Source of the DNA: Burkholderia sp. OK233 | GTDB taxonomy: Bacteria; Pseudomonadota; Gammaproteobacteria; Burkholderiales; Burkholderiaceae | Direction of reading: 5' to 3' | DNA: 64,000 bases | Assembly: GCF_900230185.1 (NCBI RefSeq) | Contig: NZ_OCSR01000001.1 | Coordinates: 62,001-126,000 of the forward strand | Notes under the pieces: model-generated | Seen by the model: only the letters and a program-made list of their open reading frames with translations | Database searches by the model: none | Told to the model about the DNA's origin: nothing | In this document: positions 18,271-26,180 of the stretch, piece by piece | Layout: each line of letters opens with the position of its first letter | How positions within the stretch are numbered: the first letter of the stretch is position 1 | Made by a program: the position numbers and the translations under genes

Positions 18271-18867
18271 TTGAATACTGCAACCATCAAAAACCTGCGC
18301 CCAACCCAACTGACGCACGGTCTGCGCGAAATACGTCAGAAGACCCAGTTTTATCGATCGCTTTCCGGCCATGACCTTGAGATGGCAATAGCGGAAAAGC
18401 CTGTTCCTGTTGTATTGGGTCCTGGTGGTTCGCCTTTTGCGATTGATCATCATCACGTCGCGACCGCTTTGTGGCGTGCCGGGATCAAGACGATGCCGGC
18501 AGTGCTGGTTGCCGACTTGTCGTCGCTGTCCTACCGGGAGTTCTGGCTGTCAATGGAAAACCAGCGCTGGACCTACCCGTACGACGCCAGAGGTCAGCGC
18601 AGAAACTTCGCGGATATGCCGGACCACGTCTGGGCGTTAGCCGACGACGAATATCGCAGCCTCGCGGCGTCGGTTCGGGACGCTGGCGGCTACGAAAAGA
18701 CGACGGTGCCCCTCGAAGAGTTCCGGTGGGCGGACCTGTTTCGCACCTATCTTCCGTATCCCGGAACTGACGAAGAATTTGCTTCCGTAGAACGACAGGC
18801 GTTGAAGTTGGCAAAGAGTTCAGTCGCGGAGGGGTTGCCGGGCTACATCGGCGAGACCCGTTCCTGA
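18271..18867 (+). CDS. ParB-like nuclease-domain protein (ParBc_2 type)
   Basis: A 198-residue protein with a ParB/sulfiredoxin-like N-terminal domain: LRPTQLTHG (residues 7-15), a VPVVLGPGGSPFAIDHHH core (about 44-61) and a long helical remainder. The IDHHH motif is typical of the ParBc_2 family, whose function is not established; it is not a chromosome-partitioning ParB. A TTG at 18271 is taken as start because GGGAGGAG lies 3-10 bases before it. The IS4 element inserted nine bases upstream of that site, so expression now depends on the element or on a promoter inside it. Confidence 0.7.
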   Translation: MNTATIKNLRPTQLTHGLREIRQKTQFYRSLSGHDLEMAIAEKPVPVVLGPGGSPFAIDHHHVATALWRAGIKTMPAVLVADLSSLSYREFWLSMENQRWTYPYDARGQRRNFADMPDHVWALADDEYRSLAASVRDAGGYEKTTVPLEEFRWADLFRTYLPYPGTDEEFASVERQALKLAKSSVAEGLPGYIGETRS

Positions 18868-18980
18868 GACAACTGCAAGCTACGAAGTGTCACTCCAGGA
18901 CGGGGTAATTTCCTGCTGCACCCATTGGGCTCGGGCATGCCCATCATCCGCCGGAATGTGTCGGTCAGGAGGAGACAGAT

Positions 18981-19484
18981 ATGCAAATACTCACTGCACT
19001 TTTCGGAGAGGGAAACGATCTTTCTTCATTACAGATGGCGATGCGCGCGGCGGCTACGTTTTTTGCCGCTCTGGTCTTCATTCGGATATCGGGGCGACGT
19101 TCCTTCGGACAGCGCTCGCCTTTCGATTATGTTGTTGCCATTCTGCTCGGTGCGACACTGAGCCGAGCTATTGTTGGTGCGTCGCCCGCTGTCCCGACCC
19201 TTGTCGCGTCGCTTGTTATCGTTCTGACCCATCGCGCACTCGCCTGGGCGTGTATTCGCTCTCGGGCGCTGGAATCGTTAGTGGTAGAGGTTGAGCGAGA
19301 GGTCTACGGTGACGGCAGATTTAACGAACGTGAGATGCTGGCAGCGTTGATAACCCTAACCGATGTCCTTGAGACAGTTCGCCAGGAACTCGGCTCCGAT
19401 GCCCTCGACCGGGTGAAAAGTGCGATTCTCGAGCGCAACGGCGAGATAAGTATTATCCGAAAGACGGACCCTTCGCGACCGTAA
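18981..19484 (+). CDS. DUF421 (YetF-type) membrane protein
   Basis: A 167-residue protein with three N-terminal membrane segments (residues about 20-40, 55-75 and 78-95) and a soluble C-terminal domain. RISGRRSFGQRSPFDYVVAI at residues 37-56 is the hallmark of the family (LxGKRxFxxxTxFD). Members in Bacillus (YetF, YrbG, SpoVA-linked YetF) are membrane proteins of unclear function. A Shine-Dalgarno (GGAGG at about 18968) precedes the start. It is independent of the ParB-like gene upstream, with 113 bases between. Confidence 0.8.
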   Translation: MQILTALFGEGNDLSSLQMAMRAAATFFAALVFIRISGRRSFGQRSPFDYVVAILLGATLSRAIVGASPAVPTLVASLVIVLTHRALAWACIRSRALESLVVEVEREVYGDGRFNEREMLAALITLTDVLETVRQELGSDALDRVKSAILERNGEISIIRKTDPSRP

Positions 19485-19613
19485 GCGCTCGGCGCTGAGG
19501 GTTCGCGCTGCCTGCTGTCTGCGGAGCTGAAACTTTCGAGACACACGTCTGCCTGCGAGTGGATCGTCCGACTGTGTGATCGCGTATTCTTGTTCGTTGC
19601 GCCGCGGGTTCGC

Positions 19614-20112
19614 TTACTCCTCGGCGTATTCAACCGTCAGCCACGCGCGATGGGTGTGCGGCAGGCGGCGTTCGAGCACACCTGGCAATTGCAGCACGTT
19701 TAGGCCGAGCGCGGTATTGGCCCCCCGCCAGCGCGATCTGACCACCACCAGCGCATAGTCCGATCACGGTGACGAACCACAGTGTCGCGGCGGTCGTCAC
19801 ACCCATAATGAGACCGTCCTTGCGCAGATTTGCACCCGCACCGGTGAAACCGACGCCGGTCAGGATGCGAAGAGCAGGCGCATTAAATCTAGCACTGCGA
19901 ACGAATTATCCGGATTGCCGGTCTGCGGCGGCAAAGCGTTCACCCGAACCATTGAGATACGCGCGGCAAGGCAAACCAGCAGGGTCGTGCGCAAACCTGC
20001 AGCCTTGCACGATTCGCCGCGATTCAGGCCGATCGCGGTGCCAGGCGACGAGCGCCACAGCGAACCGGATCGCGAAGTCTTGCCAGCCGGGGACGAGCGG
20101 CATCGGTTGCAT
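19614..20112 (-). pseudogene. MgtC/SapB-family membrane protein, multiply frameshifted
   Basis: Reading the minus strand across frames gives an MgtC family protein: an N-terminus (ATG 20112, QDFAIRFAVALV), then AIGLNRGESCKAAGLRTTLL, then LRILTGVGFTGAGANLRKDG and TTAATLWFVTVIGL, then a C-terminal end ANTALGLNVLQLPGVLE and VEYAEE-stop at 19614. The pieces lie in different frames with breaks near 20040, 19868 and in a G-run near 19722. The conserved GVGFxGAG segment is intact. MgtC proteins act in low-Mg survival and virulence; this copy is broken. Confidence 0.75.
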
Positions 20113-20381
20113 GGTAGTGGGGCTCTCTACTGGGCGGTCGATTGACGTCTCGCATACTGGTGGTTGCCGATCGGCTGCCGCGAGCCGGACAAGTCAGACA
20201 GCGGACACGCAAGGCACATGCCAAACCGATTCGTCAGTGTTCTCGGACTTCGGGAATAGGGACTGCGCTGCCAGATCATGGCCTCCTCGAGTCGTTCACG
20301 CATGCACTTGAAGCAACCCGGTGCACGGCGCGTGCCGGTCGCATAGTCCGCGGCGTCGAGCAGGAAGAGCGGCTCAAGAAC

Positions 20382-20645
20382 ATGAACGACGAATCAGCAA
20401 TGGCGCGACACAAGGCGCATGTTTCCGACGGCGACTTCGAGATTTACGCGAGCCACCATGGCACCGGCGACGGTCGATATATGGGTAGCCTCAGGGTGAT
20501 CGGGAAGTCTGACCGGAAGATTCTGTTCCCGTTCGACGGCGCGCCGCAGATCGGACCTTTCGCGACGCCGGCCGAAGCGCGCGAGGCGGCAGTGGAGTAT
20601 GGCCGCATGATCATTGCGGTAGACCGGGCTGTGCCCGAAGAGTAA
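20382..20645 (+). CDS. Small conserved protein (possibly DUF6723)
   Basis: An 87-residue soluble protein: FEIYASHHGTGDGRYMGSL (residues 19-37), then VIGKSDRKILFPFDGAPQIG, PATPAEAREAAVEYG-like helix, and an acidic end. The layout looks like the Burkholderiaceae DUF6723 family of small proteins with a central FPF(D/E)GA motif; I am not certain of the family number. The start ATG 20382 lacks a strong site, with GGAAGAG 14 bases upstream. The gene stands alone after the MgtC remnant. Confidence 0.5.
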   Translation: MNDESAMARHKAHVSDGDFEIYASHHGTGDGRYMGSLRVIGKSDRKILFPFDGAPQIGPFATPAEAREAAVEYGRMIIAVDRAVPEE

Positions 20646-20709
20646 CGCTTCTGATAGTACGCGGCGTACGTGGCCGCTCAGGCATGTAAGCGCACGATTC
20701 GAGGACGTC

Positions 20710-20973
20710 GTGCCCGAGGTCGATCCGGTATTCAACCTGGTCGGCGGCGAAACGCAGACGCGCTCGTGGAACGAGGTTGCGAAAGGCGACGAGCTGATTT
20801 CGATGCTCGCCGAACCGTCGCAAACCGAAGCGTCCCGCCGTGGCGCGCGCGGCGAACGCTTCACGGCGCGACCCGATGGCGGCCAACCAATCGCAATCTC
20901 CGCGTTGATCGACAAGGGTCATATACGCGGACACAACCGCCTTCGCTTCCCGATCAATTCCGCAAAGCGGTGA
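20710..20973 (+). CDS. Hypothetical protein, GTG start
   Basis: An 87-codon frame starting at GTG 20710. Codon usage is strongly biased to G/C in third positions, as in real genes here, and the central stretch (NLVGGETQTRSWNEVAKGDE) reads like a folded protein. I recognise no domain and see no clear Shine-Dalgarno. The other strand also has a long frame (20611-20934), so this is a tentative call. Confidence 0.3.
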   Translation: MPEVDPVFNLVGGETQTRSWNEVAKGDELISMLAEPSQTEASRRGARGERFTARPDGGQPIAISALIDKGHIRGHNRLRFPINSAKR

Positions 20974-21011
20974 TGCGGCACGGATGGAATATCCTGCCGC
21001 GCAGGCGCAAT

Positions 21012-21914
21012 TCAGCGGGTGGCGAGTCCCTGTTCGGGCGGCGGCCCGGCACCAATGCCAAAAGACTCATACTGGGAGATCACCTGGGCACCAAACAGCA
21101 GCAGCGTGGCAAGCCATTCGAGACTGAAGAGGATCACGATGGCAGTCGTCAACGAGCCGTAAACTACGCTGACTTTTGACAACGTGGCGAAATACCAGAC
21201 CAGCATATGGCGCGTGATTTCCCACAGTAGGGCCGCCGTCACGCCGCCGAACAACGCGTGACGCAGCACGGGGCGGCCAACCGGCATCACGAGGTAAATC
21301 GATGTCAGCACGAAGATTTCTCCTGCCACCCCCAGCAGATACAGCAGCGCGCGCGAAAATCCCTGCAGCGAAACATGGCGGCCGAACAGATCGATACCTT
21401 GCGCGCCGACCACCTGCAAGCCAGTGGAAACAAACGTGACTATCAGCAGGCCGACGCCGAGAAAGAGGATGTAGCAATACGGCAGCAGTGCCGACAGCAT
21501 GAAATGCCGCCGGCGGATCGCCACCCGATGCACGAAGATCACCGACATCGCGTTCTCCAACACGGTGAAAGCAAGCGAGCTGAAGAAGAACATCGTCACG
21601 AGCAGCACCCAGCTGATCACCGCGCGGTGCGCGAGGAAATTAGCGAGTTCATGGACGAGCGCGTCGGCCTGGCCCGGCACCAGCCAGCGCAGCAAACGCG
21701 CAAGCGTGGTGAGCAGAAGGCGCTGGTCCACCACGTGCGACAGCACAATGACAATCAGGATCAGAAGCGGAACAATCGAAAGGAGAGCGTAGTAAGCTAC
21801 GGCGCCCGCCAGCAGCATGCCCTGATTGGCGCGAAAGGCCTTCAGCGTCTGCAACAGGAAAGCGCCCGGATGGCGTGCAATGCTGCGCGCGCGGTGCAGC
21901 GTATCGACGCTCAT
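21012..21914 (-). CDS. YihY/BrkB-family inner-membrane protein
   Basis: A 300-residue protein with six membrane segments and the family core: KAFRANQGMLLAGAVAYYAL (residues about 24-43), LLSIVPLLILIVIVLSH, then long helices, FFFSSLAFTVLENAMS and, near the end, LWEITRHMLVWYFA and SVVYGSLTTAIVILFSLEWL. The family, once called ribonuclease BN, is now regarded as membrane proteins of unclear function (virulence factor BrkB in Bordetella). The ATG at 21914 has no clear site; it overlaps the stop of a 22-codon frame with a good Shine-Dalgarno (21911-21979), so translation may be coupled. Confidence 0.75.
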   Translation of the reverse strand: MSVDTLHRARSIARHPGAFLLQTLKAFRANQGMLLAGAVAYYALLSIVPLLILIVIVLSHVVDQRLLLTTLARLLRWLVPGQADALVHELANFLAHRAVISWVLLVTMFFFSSLAFTVLENAMSVIFVHRVAIRRRHFMLSALLPYCYILFLGVGLLIVTFVSTGLQVVGAQGIDLFGRHVSLQGFSRALLYLLGVAGEIFVLTSIYLVMPVGRPVLRHALFGGVTAALLWEITRHMLVWYFATLSKVSVVYGSLTTAIVILFSLEWLATLLLFGAQVISQYESFGIGAGPPPEQGLATR

Positions 21915-21979
21915 GGCTGCGGCGCAAGCGCCGAAACGCGCGCAGTGGGCATGGCGGGTGGCGTATGGTCGACAGGCAT
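21911..21979 (-). CDS. Possible 22-residue leader peptide upstream of the YihY-like gene
   Basis: An ATG at 21979 with AAGGAGC eight bases upstream opens a 22-codon frame (MPVDHTPPAMPTARVSALAP and two more residues). Its stop TGA (21911-21913) overlaps the ATG of the YihY-like gene (21912-21914). Either this is a coupled leader peptide, or it is the true N-terminus separated by a one-base shift. The sequence is Pro/Ala-rich and looks like an N-terminal tail, so both readings remain open. Confidence 0.4.
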   Translation of the reverse strand: MPVDHTPPAMPTARVSALAPQP

Positions 21980-22041
21980 GAAGGGCTCCTTGTTGGCGTG
22001 GCGGGTTGACTGAACACAGCGGCCGAGGCAGTTCGCCTGAG

Positions 22042-22320
22042 TTACCTGTCGGACCCGCGGCGCTCGAGCACAAACTCGCCCGCGAGGCGCAGACCCGAGA
22101 CGATGGCGCTGTATGTGCGCTCACGCGTGGCGGCATCGGGTGCGCGCAGCGCGAACGACGGGAGATAGGTCGTCACCACGAGCCGTTCTCCATGTTCGAC
22201 CACGTTGCCGAGCGCGTCCCGCGGATGCGCATTGCGGTCTTTCAGCACGGTGACGCCCAACGCGACAATCACCCGCGCGCCCACCGTAGTCAGTTCCTGT
22301 TCGAGCCAATAGCCGTACAC
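22042..22320 (-). pseudogene. UdgX-like uracil-DNA glycosylase, C-terminal fragment
   Basis: About 92 codons match the C-terminal half of a family-4/UdgX uracil-DNA glycosylase: YWLEQELTTVGARVIVALGV, then DALGNVVEHGERLVVTTYLP and SFALRAPDAATRERTYSAIV. Motif 2, normally HPS, reads LPS here (His to Leu). The N-terminal half with the Fe-S cysteines and motif 1 is missing; an in-frame stop lies shortly upstream of the GTG at 22320. Non-functional remnant. Confidence 0.75.
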
Positions 22321-22395
22321 ATCGATTTCGCGTTACGCCGGCTCTTGTCCAGAAGTTCGACGCTCATAACCAAGCAAGCCGCGTTCCGCGTTCGC

Positions 22396-22608
22396 ATGGC
22401 GGCTTCGGTGCCGCATAGGCGCGTGATCGTACTCGACGATTACTCGGGGGCATCCGACGCGCTGCGATTGCTGCTGGACGCCGATGGCTTCGAGTGCCTG
22501 TGCTTTGAAAAATTTGCGAGGGGCAGGCCATTGGGCGCAGCCGTCGCGAGACTTCTCGCCGCTCGTCGCCGAAAGCGAGCCCCCGCGCCTACTCAGGCGC
22601 GTACTTGA
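22396..22608 (+). pseudogene. Receiver domain, N-terminal fragment
   Basis: A frame from ATG 22396 begins as a receiver domain (RRVIVLDDYSGASDALRLLL and DADGFECLC) with the beta1 acidic pair, but loses similarity at about 22505, before the phosphoacceptor Asp. The last residues are antisense to the end of the PRC-barrel gene at 22589. A truncated CheY-like gene. Confidence 0.55.
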
Positions 22609-22981
22609 ATTCGGGCAACGCCTCCACGGACTTCTTCGTTGCGTCTGGCAGGATGAGCTGCCGCCGGTCGATCTGGAGATCGCGGAAGGGCACCGCCACC
22701 AGATGCTTGCCCATCCCCAGAAAGCCTCCCACGGACAGAATCGCGTAAGTGCTGCTGTCATTCGGCGCTACGACGAGGTCATCCACTGTCCCGATCTTGT
22801 CCTTTTCGCGGTTATAGACGGTTGCGCCTTCGAGCTTGGAGGCTCGGTATCCAGCGGAGAGTTGGACGACATCGGTCCGCTTCTCCGTAATGGATTGAGG
22901 CACACCTTGAGCCAGGGCACCTGTGGTGAAAATCGCGGCGAGCAGTCCTGCGGAAACAAGCGTGGTCACTCGTTGAATCAT
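22589..22981 (-). CDS. Secreted PRC-barrel domain protein
   Basis: A 130-residue protein with a Sec signal peptide (QRVTTLVSAGLLAAIF, cleavage after ALA near residue 25) and one PRC-barrel: LSAGYRASKLEGATVYN (about 42-58), DKIGTVDDLVVAPND, AILSVGGFLGMGKHLVAVPF and a C-terminal EALPEFKYAPE. PRC-barrels bind RNA or protein partners (RimM, photosynthetic reaction centre H subunit); the role of exported single-domain ones is unknown. ATG 22981 is chosen because GAAGG lies 9-13 bases upstream; a GTG at 22990 is in frame. It is the only intact signal-peptide PRC-barrel copy in the window. Confidence 0.8.
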   Translation of the reverse strand: MIQRVTTLVSAGLLAAIFTTGALAQGVPQSITEKRTDVVQLSAGYRASKLEGATVYNREKDKIGTVDDLVVAPNDSSTYAILSVGGFLGMGKHLVAVPFRDLQIDRRQLILPDATKKSVEALPEFKYAPE

Positions 22982-23080
22982 GGTGTTCACCTTCTGTCGG
23001 CTAGCGCATGTACAGTGGCAGATGCAAAAATCATGCCGCGCGCTGCTACTGTTCCCGCTGTCGCCGTTAAGCCGCCCAAC

Positions 23081-24172
23081 CTAGTGTTCCGTTCCGCTGA
23101 TTCTCGAACAAAGTCTGTGTAGCTTTTCGAGGATGGAATCAGCGGAAGCGGTCCACATGAATGGTTTGCAGTTTTCGTTGTAGTGGGAAACGAACTGATC
23201 GATACGCGTGATCAGTTGTTTGGCCGAGCCAAACGAGCCTCTGCGGATGGCCTTGTCGGTGATCAGCGCAAAGAAGCGTTCGACCTGGTTCAACCACGAA
23301 CTGTAGGTCGGAATGAAATGCATGTGCCAGCGGGGCTTTGCTGCCAGCCACGCCTTGACCTTGGGATGCTTGTGACTGCCATAGTTATCCACGATGCAGT
23401 GCACGTCGAGTTCAGCCGGCACGGCCTTGTCGATTTCGCGCAGAAACGACAGAAATTCCTGATGCCGGTGACGCGGCTTGCAGGTGGCGAGCACTGCGCC
23501 ATTGAGTACGTTCAGGGCGGCGAACAGCGTGGTTGTGCCATGACGAACGTAGTCGTGGGTAACGCCTTCGACGTAGCCGAAACCCATCGGCAGCATGGGT
23601 TGCGTGCGTTCGAGCGCCTGACACTGGCTCTTCTCGTCCACGCACAGTACCAGTGCGTTCTCCGGTGGGCTCAGGTACAGGCCGACCACGTCGCGCAGTT
23701 TCTCGATGAAGAATTGATCGGTCGAGAGCTTGAAGCTTTCGCTGCGATGCGGTTGCAGGCCCAGCAGCTTGAAGTAACGGTGCACACTCGTCGGCGAGAT
23801 AGCCGTTTCGGCGGCGATCGTGCGCACGCTCCAGTGCGTGGAGCCATCTGCTGGCTTGGTGTGCAGCGTCTTGTGAATCAGTTGAGCCAGCCGCTCGTCG
23901 TCGATCGTGCACGGCTTGCCGGGACGTACTTCGTCATACAGCCCGTTGATGCGATGCTCCAGGAACCGGATACGCCACTTGCCCACAGTGGCGCGCGTGA
24001 GCTGAAGACGCTGGGCTATTGCGTTGTTGGGTTCCCCGGCAGCAGCAGCCAGCACGATGCGCGCACGCGTCACCAGCGCCGCCGACATCGAACGCGAACG
24101 CGCTATCGAAGTCAGTTGCGAGCGCTCATCTTCACTCAACATCAGTTCGGCCTTCGGTCGTCCCATGGGCAT
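23081..24172 (-). CDS. IS630-family transposase
   Basis: A 363-residue transposase with an N-terminal helix-turn-helix pair (AIAQRLQLTRATVGKWRIRF at about 53-72) and a DDE domain: LVLCVDEKSQCQALER (first Asp, about 175-190), DVHCIVDNYGSHKHPKV (second Asp, about 255) and FIPTYSSWLNQVERFFALIT (catalytic Glu). A GGGAGAT precedes the ATG. The stop TAG (23081-23083) is made from the target TA plus the next flanking base, so the reading frame ends just outside the element. No lesions are seen. Confidence 0.95.
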   Translation of the reverse strand: MPMGRPKAELMLSEDERSQLTSIARSRSMSAALVTRARIVLAAAAGEPNNAIAQRLQLTRATVGKWRIRFLEHRINGLYDEVRPGKPCTIDDERLAQLIHKTLHTKPADGSTHWSVRTIAAETAISPTSVHRYFKLLGLQPHRSESFKLSTDQFFIEKLRDVVGLYLSPPENALVLCVDEKSQCQALERTQPMLPMGFGYVEGVTHDYVRHGTTTLFAALNVLNGAVLATCKPRHRHQEFLSFLREIDKAVPAELDVHCIVDNYGSHKHPKVKAWLAAKPRWHMHFIPTYSSWLNQVERFFALITDKAIRRGSFGSAKQLITRIDQFVSHYNENCKPFMWTASADSILEKLHRLCSRISGTEH

Positions 24173-24244
24173 GCTGGTATCTCCCGTTCCGTTGATACAA
24201 GCATGCTACGTGAACATAGATTAGTTAACAACAGAACGGAACAC
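23084..24244. mobile_element. Complete IS630-family insertion sequence
   Basis: An 1161-bp element. The terminal inverted repeats start GTGTTCCGTTC (23084-23094) and end with its complement (24234-24244); similarity continues for a few more bases. A TA dinucleotide flanks each end (23082-23083 and 24245-24246), the IS630/Tc1 target duplication. It inserted next to the IS110 remnant that begins at about 24248. The transposase gene inside is intact. Confidence 0.9.
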
Positions 24245-24247
24245 TAG

Positions 24248-24862
24248 CTAGTATTGGACAAACTGAAGGAACGATTGACCATCGACGATGCCGCGCGCGA
24301 AGCTTAACGACGTGCCCGGGTGGCAGGGCCCAGCAAGAAACAGCGTTTTCTGCACGCCACGTTGCCGCCGCGCAGTCCGTTGCAAACGGCAAGTCGTGCG
24401 AGCCCGGGGCGGGTTGGCATTGCCTTCACCTTTTTTCTTTCCGTTGGAGATCCGCTCGCTCTCGACGCAACGGCGGTAGTAGCTGAAGTGGCCGACGCCG
24501 GGAAATCGCGTGATGCTCCCTGTCTCGAGCATGATGGTTGCGGCAAGCGAGTCGCCGATGCCTGTCGTGGTCTTGAGGAAGCGAAACTCCGAGCGCAATT
24601 TCACTTTCTGATGAAGAATGGCTTCGAGGGAGGGAATCTCCCCGCGTAGCGTGCGCAAGACCGCCAGGTTTGCCATCAGCGCGCGCTCGACGTGAAGCGG
24701 CAGCGCGAGTGCCCGCACCGCGGCGTCGTCGAGACGTTATATGTGTTCACCATTGATGCGCAGGTTCAACTGTCTGGCCAGTAGGCTTTCGATACTCAGG
24801 ATGTGCAGGGTGCGTTGCTGTACAAGCTGCATGCGCTTGCGTGCCAGGTCGTGCAAAGAGGT
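24248..24862 (-). pseudogene. IS110-family transposase, internal fragment
   Basis: The minus strand from about 24862 reads as the middle and C-terminal region of an IS110 transposase: HDLARKRMQLVQQRTLHILS, then a stop after INGEHI (about 24740), then LPLHVERALMANLAVLRTLR, TTTGIGDSLAATIMLETGS and RRCVESERISNGKKKGEGNA. The catalytic DEDD N-terminal domain is missing, and frameshifts follow the last segment. The right end joins a receiver fragment at 24863. The left end meets the IS630 element. Confidence 0.75.
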
Positions 24863-25017
24863 AGCGCTTCGATTCCGTCATCCGCCGTTTTCACTTCGAA
24901 CTGTTCGGACTCGAAAAATAGCCCGACCGCAGCACACGCGGAGTGGTCATCATCTGCTAGCAGAAGTTTCTTTGACAGGGTATCGCCGTCGCCAATTGAC
25001 GAGGTGTAAGCGTCCAT
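24863..25017 (-). pseudogene. Receiver domain fragment
   Basis: From ATG 25017 the minus strand encodes MDAYTSSIGDGDTLSKKLLL then ADDDHSACAAVGLFF and ADDGIEAL, a receiver N-terminus with the acidic triad of beta1, before the frame enters IS110 transposase sequence at about 24862. The rest of the domain is absent, so this gene was cut by the IS110 insertion or by a deletion next to it. Confidence 0.55.
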
Positions 25018-25409
25018 GTGACACCATGTGACCCCTCACGCAACGGGCATTCCCGGCCACCAGCGTTCGGTTTCATCTTATAGCCGTATGTAGCAAAGAT
25101 GCTCGGCTCATTTGCGCATGGCGCTTTCGCCAATGCTTGCGCGTGCCAGCGACCACGACTGTACGTCACATCTTCTTCCGTTTCGGTAGCGCGAGCGTCG
25201 TGTCGACATCCTGAAGTCCACGCAATTGCAGATCCGTTGTGCGCGTTCACCCGCTGCGATCGTAAGTTTGCGATCTTCGGAAGAGCGCCGCCTGAATGGG
25301 AGGCACGGCCCAGGCCGTTGACGACCGGCGGGCCGTGCAATTCGTTGACCGCATTACGGTGCGGCATGCCGATTGCTCGGAATAAGGTCCGATCCAGCAG
25401 GAGTACATC
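25018..25409. other. No supported gene
   Basis: About 390 bases. Frames on both strands are open through most of it but have no Shine-Dalgarno or known domain. The right end contains the leader of the PRC-barrel gene at 25410 (GGAG at about 25399). Confidence 0.45.
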
Positions 25410-25883
25410 ATGACCGCACTAGACCCAAGCATCCAGCAACCGTCAACTGGAACAGGCGCGCACATCGTCGGCATCGCGAGCGGCGACGGCCCCGGCCCAT
25501 ACGTAATGGCCGCAGCCACGCTCGACGGCAACAAGGTCTTCACGTCGGATGGTGAACATGTAGGCAAGATCGCGGACATCATGCTCGATGTGCGCGGCGG
25601 CCGCATCGCGTATGCCGTGCTGTCGAGCGGAGGCTTTCTCGGAATGGGCGACACGCTGCACGCTATCCCATGGAGCGCGCTCACGTTGGATACGGACGAG
25701 AAGTGCTTCCGCCTGTTCGACATGACCGCGGACCGCATCAAAAACGCGCCCGGATTCGATAAGGACCATTGGCCTTCGATGGTGGACCCCCAGTGGGGTT
25801 CTTCGGTGCACGAATACTACAACCGCCGGCCATACTGGATGGCCACGCGGGATGTTGTCGAAGGAGACCCCCGCGACCTTTAA
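25410..25883 (+). CDS. Cytoplasmic PRC-barrel domain protein
   Basis: A 157-residue protein without a signal peptide. The PRC-barrel covers residues about 30-105: VMAAATLDGNKVFTSDGEHV, KIADIMLDVRGGRIAYAVLS, GFLGMGDTLHAIPWSALTLD. A conserved C-terminal extension follows (GFDKDHWPSM and YYNRRPYWM, residues about 115-145). GGAG precedes the ATG. Its paralogue at 1714-1996 is truncated. Such proteins are frequent in the stress gene sets of Burkholderiaceae; the function is unknown. Confidence 0.85.
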   Translation: MTALDPSIQQPSTGTGAHIVGIASGDGPGPYVMAAATLDGNKVFTSDGEHVGKIADIMLDVRGGRIAYAVLSSGGFLGMGDTLHAIPWSALTLDTDEKCFRLFDMTADRIKNAPGFDKDHWPSMVDPQWGSSVHEYYNRRPYWMATRDVVEGDPRDL

Positions 25884-26180
25884 CTGCACGGCAAACAGAC
25901 GGCGGTGTCAGAGGAACTGACATCTCCGCCTCACGTGAACTCGCCACCTGATTCTACTCGAGGGGCTTGATTCAGCCTGCGCACACGGATGCAAGTCGGC
26001 GTCCGAGTTGGATCATCGTCACCGACTGAGGCACCAATACACTGCACGCCAGGTGCCGACGAGCGAAGACCCAGCGTCGGAAGCGATGCTGCCCCTGGTG
26101 CGTCAATGCCCAACGCGATGTGGTGGGCTTCAGATTGTCCGAGATCGTGGAAAGCGGCTAGCCATGCTGTCTGATATGTC

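Noticed and set aside
23183..24247. 354-codon plus-strand frame opposite the IS630 transposase
   Set aside because: The transposase on the other strand is intact and has a full DDE pattern; the plus-strand frame has no support.
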